DNA of 64,000 nt from Lucifuga dentata (GCA_014773175.1 VXCM01000788.1:1-64000); one strand, 5' to 3'; shown: positions 1 to 13,300, counted from the first letter of the stretch. Translations and numbers: made by a program. The notes: generated from the letters alone by a model not told the origin.

Positions 1-476
1 TTATTCGGGCTTGGGACCGGCACAAGGTGGACACTGGCTTGTGCCCTCTTGAGGCTGCATTTGCCCCCTTGAAGCTGCATTATTGTCTGTCTAATTATTC
101 TTAAACAAAGATCCTTTAGTGAGTCAGATTCTTGATTTTATCTGAAGATCATATGCAGATATGAGATTTCCACATGAAGATGCAGAGCCTCATTTACACA
201 AATGTTGACATGGAGATTTTTTCTGTGAGCACTTTCATGGAATATCACAAATCTTAAACATTTATACACTGCATATGTATATTTAGATATCGTATTGAGC
301 TTTTACTATCAATGTATATATTTACTACATAGCAGAAAACTGAGATTAAACTAGATTTTTTCTTTCTATTTTTTTTAAATTTCTGGCATGACTATGTTAG
401 CAGCTACAATGCTCACCAGAAAATGACACTAGAAAATAAAAATTGTCAAACAGAATAAAATTTACACTTTGTCAGC

Positions 477-1054
477 TTAAATATACCCATTGTGCATGTT
501 TGAGCTTAATATATTCATTTTTCCTACACGTAAGGTTACTGACAATCATTTCCCAAAGCATACTACTGGAACAGTGAATTAAAAATGTTTTTCCTACCTT
601 CCAGACCGCCATTGGTTTCAGTTCATTCTGGTACGCTATTAAAATCAACTTGTTGATACTTGAAACGTTGTTGGGATAGGTAATCCATTATCGTGTACAA
701 GACGTATATTCAGGGTTTTTTTTCCAAGTTTCATAATTTTAGCATTTAAGTGCAATAAAAAGTGCGGAGTGAATGTATGTCTCCACCGGGGAATATAGTC
801 CCAAAAGAAGACCTGCGTTTATGAAAAAAATTTTCAACCATGACTTCATAAGGCTGCATAACTATTAGCAGGCAAAACATCAATTTTTAAGGTGGGTGTA
901 TCGCTTGAATATTTGATTTTGAAAGATTAAGATTTTGCAAAATATCAGGAAAGCTGAAATACGGTTTTAGCCTTTGATTCTCAGTAACCTTAACGTTTAT
1001 GAAAATTGGATATATTAGGCTCAAACACGCAAAATGGATGGTATGGTCCTTTAA
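477..1054 (+). mobile_element. TTAA-flanked MITE, family 1, copy A
   Basis: Bounded by TTAA at both ends. Its right end, read inward on the minus strand, gives TTAAAGGACCATACCA and continues for about 85 bp as an inverted copy of the left end; the left end is decayed. The interior has the family marker TCTCCACCGGGGAATATAGT and no coding capacity. TTAA targets suggest piggyBac-type mobilisation; this is inference. Confidence 0.8.
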
Positions 1055-1084
1055 CCTGTACTGAGGCTTGTGATTTGAGTTGCA

Positions 1085-1690
1085 TGATAATATTAGCATG
1101 CTAACATACGCACAGTTATCATGTTGACATGCTAACATTTAGTATGTCACATGTAGCACTAACTCTAATTTTGCTAATTCCCATGACCGGTTATCAGTAA
1201 AAGTAAATTCAAACCCAGATAGCAAAAGTAGTCCAGAAGGTATTTGAACTACATATTTTGTTTTTTTCTGCCCCAATTTATGCCTGTGGTTCTTGAGCCA
1301 AGACTGGTATACTTACAGCATGTTCCTTGTATATCTGGGCTAATTTTGGCACACAGATAATCTGACCTGCTGTCAGCCCACACTGGTGAATACAAACTAG
1401 AAAAGGGCTGGAACTAGCTGCTTTCTGTAAAACAACTATAAAAATACAATACAAATAATAGAAATATACAAATAACATACTGTCATTATTTCAGTATTTT
1501 ACACATCCAAGTTAACAGTTAGCGTGTGAACGCACTAACTTTTAGCTTGTACCATTTAGCATGTTAGCATGCTAAACTGCTAAGCTTGTCATGTCAACAT
1601 GCATACAATTAGCATGTACCATGCTAACGTTTAGCATGCCAGTGTAATGCTAATGTAGTATGTTAGCCTGTGTTAACTGAGACTAACAGG
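1085..1690. repeat. Degenerate TTAGCATGCTAA-rich repeat
   Basis: Two clusters (about 1,085-1,175 and 1,520-1,690) of variants of TTAGCATGCTAACAT, itself palindromic. Similar GCTAACATGCTAAC arrays are common in fish genomes. The stretch between the clusters is ordinary AT-rich sequence. Confidence 0.6.
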
Positions 1691-3741
1691 CATTTGACAA
1701 TTTTTAAATGACAGAAATGTCAATCACCAAGTTTATGAATGATTCCTTTGATACAAAATGTTGATATATTTCATTCCGAGCCAAAAGGTCAAAAGAAACA
1801 TTAGCTTTAGTTAGCTTCCTACATGTCAGGAAGGAGACAATGTTTTACTGGACTTTGTCTTAATGAAAAGAAAATGAACAGCATGCATTTTTAATAACAC
1901 AGAAAAGTATATATAGTCATTATAGCCATTCACATCTCCTCTCTGACAGTTTGATCAATTTTCTAAGCCTCTAAATTTAGATTTCACTATCTTCCCTGAA
2001 TCTGCTCCTGCTGACACCACAGATCATCAATCAACACTTTGAACCTATTCTCAGGACCCGCCATAATAATTTCTCAAAGAGTGAGTACATTAAACTAAAA
2101 TAGAACATGTGGCACAATTTCTGCAAAAGTGTATTAATAATTTAAAAATGTATTAATATATGTCACAGGATTTCAATAATTAATCAAGACATTCTCAGTG
2201 CAGATAAAACTTATAGACAAATAGTCTCATACAATCTCTAACCCCTCAACCACCTAAGTAAGATATTTATAAATATGCTTCAAATGTGATGAAAACTGCA
2301 CTGTACACACATATAATTCTAATAAATATGTCATCTAATGCATAAATAGCAATAGTTTAATATCTACCTGAATGTGTACAATACATCTAAGGACAACTAA
2401 GCCTTGAGTCAATAGTTACATTTTACCTGGCTGTGAAGAAATGAGTGATCTGTGAAATCAGGCCCTAAAATTGGAGTCTAGTAGCAAGTGTTTTTAATAA
2501 TTAATGACTGTTGATGAACATTATCATAAACTATTTAACATGGTTCAACAATTCAAGCAACAGAATAGTGTAATGTAGCAAAGTTTGTCAAAATGGCACG
2601 TAAGATACAAGTGGATTCAATGTTGTATTTGGATACTATTAGCTGATCCCTAAAATTATTCTTGATGCAGTCCAGTTTTTGATTTCCATATGTTTTGCTT
2701 AATGTATGGCCACATTCACACCTCTAATATGTGCATTGCTGATGAATTGTTGAAGAGAGAATTCCACCTAGAAATCGATTATTTCCCCCATACCTCATCT
2801 GATTTTATTTATAATCAGTAATTAAGTGGCATGAGACAAATAATAACAAAATAAATATCCTATAGAGAAGGACATAAAGAATCACTTTGGAGAAAACCAT
2901 ACTTTTATCTGAAAAATCCAGCAGGCTCTGGCACTGTCGACATTTGTGTTAATCTGAAACCTTTTGGATCCCAGATGGTACAATGACAGCCAAGCTGCAG
3001 CATACTAGTTATATTCTGCGATATGAGTGGTTCATACTCACTTATCTAATTACACAGCCATTTAAACAGGCATTATCTGGGATATATATGGTTTCTTCAA
3101 AAGATTATATAAAGACTGGCTGGCTAAACCTAAGGGACTAACAAGATGTCAAAGGATCATGTGTTAAATAAATGATGCTGTCTTCAAGTGCTTCTAGGTT
3201 CCAGCTTAAGTACAACTTGTGATGTGTTCAAGGGCTCTCGGCTACAGTTAAATCATGCAGCATAAAGTGGATTCAAACATGATGTAATTAATATTGAGTA
3301 TTACTAATATTTGCTCTGATTGACTTGTTGACATTGTGTGATTGTGAGTGTGTGTGTGTGTGTGTCAAAGCGAGAACAGCAACAGCACTCAGCTATTCCA
3401 ACTTTCCAAATTGCAAGTATCACTGTCAGATCATGAGTATCTATCATTTAATTATAATATTTCAGACAGCATCTAAAGGTACCATAAGAGTATGTCTCTC
3501 ACCAAGTGACTCGACATCTGATTTCTAAACCAAGGGTTGAGAGGCAGATGCACTCTCCCTCATCCTCTTCCTCCTCCTCATTCCAAAACATCTGACACAT
3601 CTATGGACACTGAGTCATTGCTTCTAGATACACATAAGCTGCAAATTCATCAACTTAGCATCACTGCTGTGTATAATCTGCCTTAGTGCTTTTTAGAGAT
3701 GTAACAGTCTCTGTATTGCATTAATTCAGTGCAATACATAA

Positions 3742-3893
3742 GCTCATTTAGCTGCCATTTGTACAATACATGTAAAGATCACCTCCAGATGCACTTTAAG
3801 ATATGTAAAAATACTCTTCATTGACTAATATTCCATCCAATAGGGTTTTTTTTGTTTTGTTTTTTTTTTCATAAAATGACCCACCAGCAGTGC
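3742..3893 (+). repeat. 150-bp duplicated sequence, copy 1
   Basis: From GCTCATTTAGCTGCCATTTG to CATAAAATGACCCACCAGCA this matches 5,583-5,746 with only a few differences outside the T-run. Either a local duplication or two copies of an interspersed repeat. Confidence 0.75.
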
Positions 3894-4094
3894 ATGTCAT
3901 TGCTGTTACTACTGCTGTCACTATTATTACTGGTACTACTACAGCTGCCACTGTCAGAACTATAATATTACTGCTATCACTGCTAGCAACTTGCAACTGC
4001 TTGGACCGGCTAATAAAGTTACTTTGACAAAGAAATGTATTAGACATCTTGTTCGCCGTGATGGATTATTTATCTCAAGTGCGTTTGAAGTTTC

Positions 4095-4282
4095 TACATG
4101 CTGATTTTAACAGCATACTGGAATGAACTGAAACCAGTGGCAGTCTGGAAGGTAGGAAAAATAATTCTAATATTTACCGTTGAGGTAGTATATTTCAGGA
4201 ACTGGTTGGCAGTAATGTAATGTGTATACGGGTTGTATATATTGGGCTCAAACATGCAAAATCACTGGTATATAGTCCTTTA
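4095..4282 (-). mobile_element. TTAA MITE, family 1, fragment
   Basis: Only the terminal part of the element is present, from the AATGAACTGAAACCAGTGGC motif to a final TCCTTTAA. It is in the opposite orientation to the copy at 477-1,054. Confidence 0.7.
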
Positions 4283-4631
4283 AGTGAAATAAAACATTCA
4301 AAGACAAAAGGCCACCTCCCGTCTGTAGTCCTACAAACAAATTATAAAGTAAAAATATGTCATACAAATTAAGTGATATAAACCAAACCAATCAACTCCC
4401 ACAGGCCTTCAACCGCATCGTTCAGAGCTCACAAGTCTGATTCCTGATAAGACATTGCTTCACTTCCTTAACAAATGAATGGAAGCTGCTGATACTGGCA
4501 CAGAATTCCATTCTCATGTGGCTTGAATAGAAAAAGCAGATTGATTGAATTATTTGCACTGAGATGCAACAGTGGGATGTGAGTGGTGCAGTATGTCCAA
4601 ACCTTGAACATAAACACTCCTCGTTCCAGTT

Positions 4632-4762
4632 CAATGGAACTGGAACGCCGAGTCTGTCACAAAGCTGCCGTGTTTATCAGCCTCCCATTGCGGGTANCAA
4701 TGGAACTGGAACGCCGAGTCTGTCACAAAGCTGCCGTGTTTATCAGCCTCCCATTGCGGGTA
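4632..4762. other. Assembly duplication around N 4,697
   Basis: 4,632-4,696 and 4,698-4,762 are identical 65-bp sequences separated by one N. Best read as unmerged contig overlap. Confidence 0.85.
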
Positions 4763-5582
4763 CAGTGCTATTTACAATGAACTCAGTTTCCTTTTTCCAG
4801 ACAGATAATAGCTGTCATTCATCAGTGCCTCACAGACAGCAAGTTTCATTGATTATCATCAGACTGAGAAGGCAGAACCACAAACATGGAGGATCAGACT
4901 CTGAGACATTGAGCCTGAGAGCTGATAGTACAGGACAAGCAGCTTAACGAACTGAGGTAACGGTAACTCAAATCAGAAAGGCAGGAAGCGGATTATCAAC
5001 TCCATCTAGGAACAATGCACTAAAAGCTCCATGTTTGGGCTGCTAATGACATGCACAGGCTGGGAGGGGGTGGGAGGTGTTCCTACAACACAACCTCCCA
5101 CATCTCACAGCTGAGACAATTGCATAAGGGAGATTTACTGTTATAATGAAATCCTTTGCTTGCTAGTTGCTTAGCAACAAAAATACTGATTCATATGGCA
5201 CATACCGTATGTGCCTGACACTGCATTTCTGACACTCTGGAGGAAGAGTAATCACTCTTCCTCCTTTCCTGGATAAGAAATGGTGGTAGAGAGGAAGATA
5301 GAGCAGAATAAATATAAAAAAAAGAGCAAAAGGCAGGAAGGAGAAGATTGGAAGTGAAAGGATGACCCTTCACTGGCTGACTCCCACAGAGAAAACACAA
5401 CAGGTTGGTGGAGTTCACCCACTTTCAGTTGGCAGCCTCTGAACAAAAACACATCCAACGCTTTTCGTGATCTAACTGCTCTCTTGTATTCACACATTCA
5501 CACATAAACGGAATGTGTGGATGAAAAAATGTTTTGAGGACCAGTTTCATCCAGCTTGTTTCTTTCTCAGCCTGGTTCTCAG

Positions 5583-5746
5583 GCTCATTTAGCTGCCATT
5601 TGTACAATACATGAAAGATCACCTCCAGACGCATTTTAAGATATGTAAAAATACTATTCATTGACTAATGTTCCATCCAATAGGGATTTTTTTTTTTTTT
5701 TTTTCNTTTTTTTTTTTTTTTTTCATAAAATGACCCACCAGCAGCG
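5583..5746 (+). repeat. 150-bp duplicated sequence, copy 2
   Basis: Same orientation as copy 1 at 3,742-3,893. The T-run is longer and contains the N at 5,706. Confidence 0.75.
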
Positions 5747-6811
5747 CTGATCACACTCAGATCAACTCAAAGGCTGTGAGGTCACTACTGCAAGCAACTT
5801 TCACACAGTATTTAGATTCAATGTTATTATCAAAAATATCCATACTGAAAAATTGGAATCAGATCTTTTGTTGCGAATTGTTTAGCTCCATACTGAGCAC
5901 AATAACCAGGTGACAGCCACACAGAAGCCTGAAGACATCAAGCTGATTCTATCCATGTTTCATGTCAGCACATTCAGAATCATGACCATGTTTGGCTTCC
6001 ACAAATCCTGCTCAAAAACACCTTCCAGTGATAAACTCTGCATATACATCCATCTGCCAAGTCCAACATCCAATGTAAGAACAGAAGAAAAAGGGTTTTA
6101 AAAGATATAAATAAAACTTTGACGTAAGCTTATAGGTTCTTTCAAATGTTATAACTAATCTAAACCAAAGCAGGGAAATGATAGAGACGTCTGCTTTGAA
6201 AGGTCAGCAGCAGCTGAGCTGCAGCCTTTGCCATTTCTCTTCTTCCATCCTTGTCTGAGAGATGGATGCACATGCATTAGGTAAAGAGATGAACAGCCAG
6301 AGGACTGTGTGCTCCATCTCTGCCACCATTATCGGCTAGTCCATCTTTTTTCCTTCAGCATAGGGAAAAAGGATACAAACTCAAACTTTTAATCAAAAAC
6401 AAAAAGATACGCTAAGTTCAACAGAAACACACAGGGTAGTTTTCCTAAAGCAGGGCCACAGCCAGCATGTTGTCATAACTTTAAAGCAGAAAATGTAGCA
6501 GTAGTGGCACTCTGCCCTTCATGTTATGACAAATATTTCTAGGGATTACACTTTGGCATGTATTAACCTCCGACTGAGACACACACCACTGCTGACACCA
6601 CATGGAACAGCTGATGTGTCTGATTTGATGTGTCTGAAACTATTGCTGGCTTCTGGAACTGTGACAAATACAATACATAATACAAATCATACAAAACAGA
6701 ATTTCAGAGAAGCAACAAGTATTCAAATGACAGCTATAAGATAGATAGAAAAGTCTAGTAATTCCATATCTGCTTCTGAGGTCATTTAAAACAAACAATA
6801 TAACAAAACAA

Positions 6812-6813
6812 AA

Positions 6814-6863
<50 letters not shown>

Positions 6864-6919
6864 NCACACACACACACACACACGCACACACACACACACT
6901 CACTCACTCACACACACAA
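6812..6919. repeat. CA microsatellite with internal N
   Basis: About 100 bp of CA units interrupted by an N at 6,864 and a few CACT units at the right end. The N marks an unresolved repeat length. Confidence 0.95.
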
Positions 6920-7592
6920 CTGTTAAGCAACAGGTTATTATAATGGCATTAATTAATTTGATGTTAGAATCCAAATCATGAATTTCACGTTTTTCGGCGA
7001 ATGGAGTTTTAATCTTAAAATCTCCCACAATTTTAATCTGTTAGGGTATAACTGTATATCTGCTATATCTGTCTGCTTCAATCTACTTTTTAATCTGAAG
7101 TTTTCAAATAAATTAACACCTTAATAAGTCCAAATCTGAAAGGCTGGTTCGGGTAAATAGTTAGTATTTGAGTACAGCTAAGATTTGCATAGTCCACAAT
7201 ATGTTTGATTCCAAAGAAAATGCTCACTCAAAAATAATTCATATGTTCAACTAGCAACAAATAGTTATGAGAAAAAAAAAATAATAATCCTTGTGTCTAT
7301 TGGCCATTTTATGGATCATTTCCATAACAATTTGAAGGAATACAATTTAAAGGAATAGAATGTAACAATGTAGGTGTCTCCTGCATACATTACTAATATA
7401 TAAAACTGCCCTAACACAGTCAACAGTCACATTCAGTCTGAGTCATGCACTTGATGGGATCCTAACAGATTTAATTACAAACCCATTTCATAAATCAAAC
7501 CGGCCAGACACACTGATATCACACATCCTCCCTGCCATAAATAAAATATAACATTCATGTCGTTTCATGCTGATAAAAATGACTCGCCATAC

Positions 7593-7892
7593 CTTCTTCT
7601 TGGCGTTACAGTGGCAGCAGACAGTCCACAGGTATTTGAGAGTTCTCCACAGGAGGATTATGAAGAGCCCCCCAAAGAAAGTGACCATGGAGGAGGCGAG
7701 GAATGCCCACCACATCCGCTGGCCGTTGCTGTCACAGGGCACATCTGGTGAAAACGGGATGATCACGTTCATCTTGGACATGTGGATGGACGGGTCCGGG
7801 TTGAATTTCTCCCTGTTTTTGGGCATTCTCGGCTCCTGGTTACCTGCCAGCCCCGATAAACTAAGTGGGATTTCGGCGCTTTGGGAGCTCAT
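7593..7892 (-). CDS. kcnma1: BK channel alpha subunit, first coding exon (partial gene)
   Basis: This is the first coding exon of the large-conductance Ca2+- and voltage-activated K+ channel (Slo1), a plasma-membrane tetramer that repolarises excitable cells. The 100 codons begin [10 protein letters not shown] and contain the strongly conserved block [18 protein letters not shown], followed by the hydrophobic S0 segment at about residues 60-82, the BK-specific extra helix that puts the N-terminus outside the cell. A Cys-rich stretch (VCCHC, about 91-95) follows; in mammals this S0-S1 loop region is palmitoylated. The exon ends in phase 0 at an AAG|GTATGG donor. In-frame Met codons at 1, 23, 38 and 41 allow several starts; I chose the first because a short upstream ORF ends on it. 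Mammalian proteins begin with Gly/Ser-rich runs absent here. All later exons lie left of the window. Whether this is kcnma1a or kcnma1b is undecided. Confidence 0.95.
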
Positions 7893-7930
7893 CCAGCCAG
7901 CTCCCCCTGATGCCCCAACGGCTCAGCCAT
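7889..7930 (-). promoter_or_regulatory. Upstream ORF overlapping the kcnma1 start codon
   Basis: In the 5' leader an ATG at 7,930 opens a 13-codon frame ([13 protein letters not shown]) whose TGA overlaps the main ATG as ATGA. This geometry lets a terminating ribosome restart at the main start codon, or makes the uORF repress it. Visible directly; its use in translation is inference, and it depends on the transcript starting upstream of 7,930. Confidence 0.5.
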
Positions 7931-8470
7931 GTTGAGTCAAGCACCTTCCACTCCTCCGCCTCTTCATCAGTCAGCCACAAGTTGCGTCGTAACGGAAATA
8001 CACACACACACGCTGTGGGGCAAAAAACAAAAAACTTCCTTTAACAATCCGCAAATCAATCGCGTACCTCACGATTTTCGTTCACGCCTGAATTTGCGCG
8101 TCATCCGCCTAATCTGTGCGTAAAAATCGCGTTTCCTTCCCAACTCCTCACAAAGTCACGATTTTTCTCACGGTGCCGCTTCTCTATGACGCACAAAATA
8201 TTATTATGATCACGCGTTGAATGTTGAATCGATGTGTTGATCCCAGCAGACGGCGGCTGTCACTCACTTCACGCACCTTGTTGGAAAGGCAGATCTGCTC
8301 CGTGCCGCGCAGCGTGGAACGCACTCCACACGTCACAGATCGCGGTTTGTATATTATTATTATTTTTTTTAATAACAGAATATCACTTTAAAACGTTGGT
8401 TTGTTGTGTAGCAGAGCAGCAGCGTGTCCGGGCTCCGCCGGCTGCCCGTCACATCATTTGCTAGAAGATG
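7931..8470 (-). promoter_or_regulatory. kcnma1: kcnma1 5' leader and probable CpG-rich promoter
   Basis: Upstream of the first exon the sequence turns rich in CpG compared with the AT-rich surroundings (many CG steps at 8,030-8,110, 8,155-8,220, 8,260-8,345 and 8,420-8,455). This is the usual look of a vertebrate housekeeping-like promoter. No TATA box or transcription start can be fixed by eye. Confidence 0.5.
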
Positions 8471-10323
8471 GCATCTCAGATTTACAGGTACCAGGGGAGG
8501 AGCGTCAACTAACCAGACGTCGATGCTTATCTGGATTTCTGGTTATTTATAGTGGTCCCTCCATCCATATTTAATTATTAGAACTTAGTGGTTACAGCCG
8601 TTCCTTCAAAATGATCCGTTTTAGATTTATAAATGATAACTAATAAAAACAAATTTAATTTACAAAGAGCATTTTTCAGTGGGAAAATTCAAACTTTTTT
8701 CTCCTCTTTTGTCATAACATTCTGGTCTAAAGTGGAATACATGAATATCGGAAGTAACAATGGTCGTTTATTTGTTTTAACATGTATTATATGAATAACT
8801 GATAAAGTTGCACTGTGCCGAGGCTTTGTGAGTGTGCTGAAAATGTAGAGGTAAAACTCAACTTTAAAGCATTTTCATGTGTTGATTTCATAACCTGGTG
8901 TTGTGAGGTCTTAAAATTTAACATATTAATGACTTCACAAATAAATGCAACTGAAAACACCAAGGTGAAGCAGGATTTTAAACATTTTAGATTTTACAGC
9001 AAAAAGGCCTTTTCGTTACTCATATAAACAATGTGAAAGTGGCTAAAAAAAAAAAGNTTTACAGCAAAAAGGCCTTTTCGTTACTCATATAAACAATGTG
9101 AAAGTGGCTAAAAAAAAAAAGACAATAAACAGGCACATCAAAGTGAAAAGGGGAGAAAATATTACCCAGCATGACCTCCAGTGGTGATTTACTCTCCCTA
9201 GTGGAGAAATATGTGCATTGATCATCCTGGACCTTAAATAACCTGCTGTTTGTCAGAAAAAAAACAGGAAATGGAATATGCCTATCTAATCAAACACAGA
9301 GCCTGAAGACTGACAGAAAACAGACACCTTGTATTGCATTAACAGTCATATCTTTTTAATATTTTTTGTAAAAATATTAACCTTCATTAGGAGTAAACTT
9401 GGCTTTGAGAAAGTTCCACCCGGCTGGAAAAAGATTAAATGTTGGCTACACGATCATCTGAAAATCCGAGAGGTGCTTGTAAAAACGTTTTGTTGACAGG
9501 CAACCATGAAGCGGAAATAAAATAATCCCTTCTTAAAATCAACTTCACAAAGAGAGATAACATTTAAATCTATATTGGCAACATGAGTAACACACAAATT
9601 CGTGATACTAACATATCAGTAATATGATTTATAATAGATATTTTAGTGTTAAAAAATGCCAGAATAAGAAATATTCTTAGTTTGGCACAAAATAAAGTTG
9701 GAGAACTGAAATTATGCCATAAGAACATTAGAGACAAAAAAAAAAAAAAAAAAAAAAAGACGAGAAGTGAAGGAAGCAAATTTGCCCCAAATGTTTCTCT
9801 ATAAATAAGGACATTAACGGAAAATAATTCCTATTGACTAGATACCTACATTTGTATAACAAAGGTTTACAAGCAACATCTTTGATTGGATTAGATAAAT
9901 TAAATGTCAGGAAAATACGAAAATACAGAAAAGAGAACCAAGTGGTCCGTTTTATCCTCGCTTCAAAAATTAAGTCTGGACTGATCTGAATCCATGTCTG
10001 CATGTGGTCCTACGCATTTTTTGGGATGTACTGGAATAAAGGAGCGCTACAAGATTAAGGGAAATAAAACATTCAAGTAAGCATTATATTAAATAGTAGT
10101 GTAAACAAATCTATCCGTAGTACAGTACATCACTATTGCAGTGGGAATATTGCGTGATATCATCATCAGTGCTGATTTTGGTCTACTGAGTGATAAGCAT
10201 GATGTCTGTTAAATGTACCGATTCACTGAGAGTTCCACAGAAGAGTGTAATTGCAGTTGTGAAGCCTCATAGCTGCTCTAAGGTTTTGGATTGACATGCA
10301 GTGGGATGTGAGAGGAGACGTTT
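8471..10323. other. Intergenic: kcnma1 promoter side and dlg5 3' side
   Basis: AT-rich DNA without a recognisable gene. The left part is upstream of kcnma1 and the right part should contain the dlg5 3' UTR and polyadenylation site, which I could not locate with confidence. It includes an assembly duplication around the N at 9,057 and an A-run at 9,737-9,758. About 2.4 kb separates the kcnma1 start codon from the dlg5 stop codon, and the two genes are head-to-tail as in mammals. Confidence 0.6.
8993..9121. other. Assembly duplication around N 9,057
   Basis: 8,993-9,056 and 9,058-9,121 are identical 64-bp sequences separated by one N, another unmerged contig overlap. Confidence 0.85.
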
Positions 10324-13300
10324 CTACACTGCTCCATCTGGAATCCACAGAACTTTGCTCTGTTCCTGCTCCACGATGGTCACAATCTGAGTGCAAATGT
10401 AGGAGAGGCTGCCACCTTGGACAACGCCTGCAACACAGTGGGAGTGGGCAGGTTAAAGCAGGTATCTTACAGATTTGGATGAAACTTTGTAATGTATTAG
10501 TAATAAAATAACACCAACTTTCCATTTAAAGAAGCCGATGGACGAGTCATATTTATATCAGCTGATGAATATACTCCTCATCATTGTGTCTTGTATGGAA
10601 AAGATGACTGACCCTCTGTTCCTGTCCGTAAGGATCAGCGTTGCTATGTGTTCATTTACAAAGCCTTTCTTCATAAATGGGCCTTTTATCCATATATAAC
10701 GTCATTAATCAAATGGACAGCTTTGTGTCCCGGCCCAGCTGCTGCTCCACATCACATTCTCTCATCTGAGAACAACACTGAAACACTCTGTGCTCCAAAA
10801 AACACAGAGCCTATTAAAAATCTGATTCAAGTCATGACATATTTATTGCATATTTTTGTACTTAAAGGAGAAGTAGTCTGCTTTTATGTATTCTTCCCCT
10901 TAGACAAAGCACACATTTCAGTTCTGGACTTTGGTGATATGCACGGACGTCAGCTTCATCAAAGTTTGACGGCAAAAGATCCATAAGCACCATTTTATCC
11001 ATTTTACAATGGAGAAAAAACACACAAACAAAATTTAAAGTGCTTGTGTAAATTCTGCCCTACAATTTCCAAAAAATTAAGAATTTGTACTTCAAGTTGA
11101 AAGATGTTTTGCACTAAATGTTTTTCTGAAGGAGCTCATCAATAACATATAAAAGTTGCTTCTGTCCAAAATTTCAAATGCTCCATTTTCACCCTGAGAC
11201 CTTTAACCCCGTTAACCTCATGACTTCATTGATGAGTCACATTTATATCTGGTGATGAATATACTCCTCATCATTATGTCTTGTACGGAAAAGATGGCTG
11301 ACCTCTGTCCCTGTTTCAGTGTTGCTATGTGGCCATTTGCAAAGCTTTTCTTCATAAATTAGTCTTTCATTCATATATAATGGCATTAATCAAATGGAGA
11401 GCTGTGTGTCTCAGCTGGCTGCTGCTCCATGTCACGTTCTCTCAACTGAGAACACTGAAACACTTCAAAATCTAATTTCAAGTCATGACATAATTACCAT
11501 GCTGTTGGTCAGTGTATTGCTTCTGTACTGCATATTTTTATCTTTAAAGGAGAAATATTAAGCTTTTACTTATTTTCTTTTCTCCTTTTTATTGTGTAAT
11601 ACAGTGTTGGGAGTATGAGTTGAACATTGTCACATTGGTTATGGTTGAGGTTTAGAAATGCATCCAGTAAGACAAACTCATAAGTCCTGAACTGCTCTTT
11701 TACTTCTGTAACATGTTGATGTCACCATGTAACATATCAGTTAACCTTCACACCTGGTTAGACACGCCCACCAAGAACGAGGCTTGTATGCTGATTCTGT
11801 CTGTGTTTAGCTTTAAAGTATTCTTTAAGGTGCCTCTGCAACATCTGGCCAGGACTGAGGATCCTGGATAACCCTGCCACATTTACAATAATATGTATTA
11901 ATATGCACTGTCTGTTCAACAATCTAAAGAAATAAATATAGAGAATGCATAGTTCCTGGTATTTTTTTTATCTACCTGAAAGTAAATAAGCCTTCACCAC
12001 CCACCTGTGAAGAATCTGCTGTATTCCTGCTCTATTTTCTGAGATGACTCAAACTGCTCCTTGGAATGTTTCTGTGAGACTTTATCCCGCAGGTACAGAG
12101 GATCCTTCTGCTCTCTGAGGAGAAAACATCAGTACCTGTCAGCATCCTGCAAAATCTCACTTCACAGCCACATCACACATCGATCCCAGTGCAAAACAAC
12201 AGTGTGAAAATAGTGAGAGGAAATATAGAAAACTCTACATGACTCCTTCAGTCATAACTCCGTTTCTGAGATGTTTCAGGCTCCAATTCCAAACGCAACA
12301 TGAGTCTGAGCAACTAAACGTGGTTTTATATTCTGATCACTTAATTTACTCTGGTTGATATCCTGGATCTTGTAAACAGGCTAAAGAAAAAGAAGAAAGG
12401 TGACTGTTAGGTCCTCATTGTTGTTCCACTGGGAGCTAACTCAGAATCACGCTCCCATCTTTCCCACTGTTGGTCTGCTGATGCATCATGTATTTAATAG
12501 TGTGCGTTGTGTGTGTGTGGGCGTGTGGGTTATGACGATGAACCGATCAACCCCGACAGGTGGTGGAAGAGAGCCATCTCTGGTCCCTTGAACTAAACAG
12601 CTGATCAAATAAATTTCATCAATTATCTGTTGGTGTTTTCTGTGACATGAAAAATTGAAGCAAGAGGACTTTTGGAAATATTAATGTCCAGAGGATTGGC
12701 TTTGATAGAGAGAAAAATGAGAGAACACTAATCAAGAATCGGAAGGAGAGCTGGCACTGGATGAGACTATTTTTGGAATAATAAGAGAACCAAAATAAAG
12801 CCTCAACTATGAAAAATGAATAAACAATGGAAAATAACACTCATGTCTGTGTAACAGTCGTGTATTTTTTTTTAAAATTATTATTATATATGCATTAATT
12901 TTCAAGTCAGTTCTAATTTACACAAGCTGTAAATTTAATCAGATTCTGACAATACCTGTGTCCTTCATTTCTGCGATTCAACAATACCTGTGTCCTTCAT
13001 TTCTGCAAGATTCAACTTTTAATTATATTTAGCCTCCATAACCAAAGGCCTTGAATAAATGACTTTTTGGGGTTTTTTTTTTTTTTTNGGGTTTTTTTTT
13101 TTTTTGCTATGCTGCTAAATGTTTTTAACGTGAACGTGAAATCTGGTGAACAGCAGTGGCACCAAACCACAAACTTAAAACAACTGGCATGTCTTCAGAT
13201 GGAAAAGCGCCCATAAAGGCATGAGATTACTCACTTTATCTGCTTGGCGTTTTTGTAGCGAATGAAAATGATGATTGGGTAGATGTGAACGCTGTGAAGA

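Larger units (their letters stand above)
1..7592 (-). other. kcnma1: kcnma1 intron 1 (partial)
   Basis: No coding exon is recognisable here. Because the first kcnma1 exon at 7,593-7,892 ends in a good donor, this stretch is the start of intron 1, which is very long in vertebrate BK genes. It holds a TTAA-ended MITE (477-1,054), a fragment of the same family (about 4,095-4,282), degenerate TTAGCATGCTAA-rich repeats (about 1,085-1,690), a 150-bp sequence present twice (3,742-3,893 and 5,583-5,746) and a long CA repeat (6,812-6,919). Short open frames here have no recognisable homology. Confidence 0.75.

Noticed and set aside
6640..6903. Open frames made of Cys-Val runs and similar (also at 47,417-47,620 and 59,908-60,268)
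   Set aside because: They are translations of CA/TG microsatellites, not genes.
7557..7935. Plus-strand open frames across the kcnma1 exon
   Set aside because: Antisense shadow of a conserved exon; the minus-strand reading matches BK channels exactly and ends at a proper donor.
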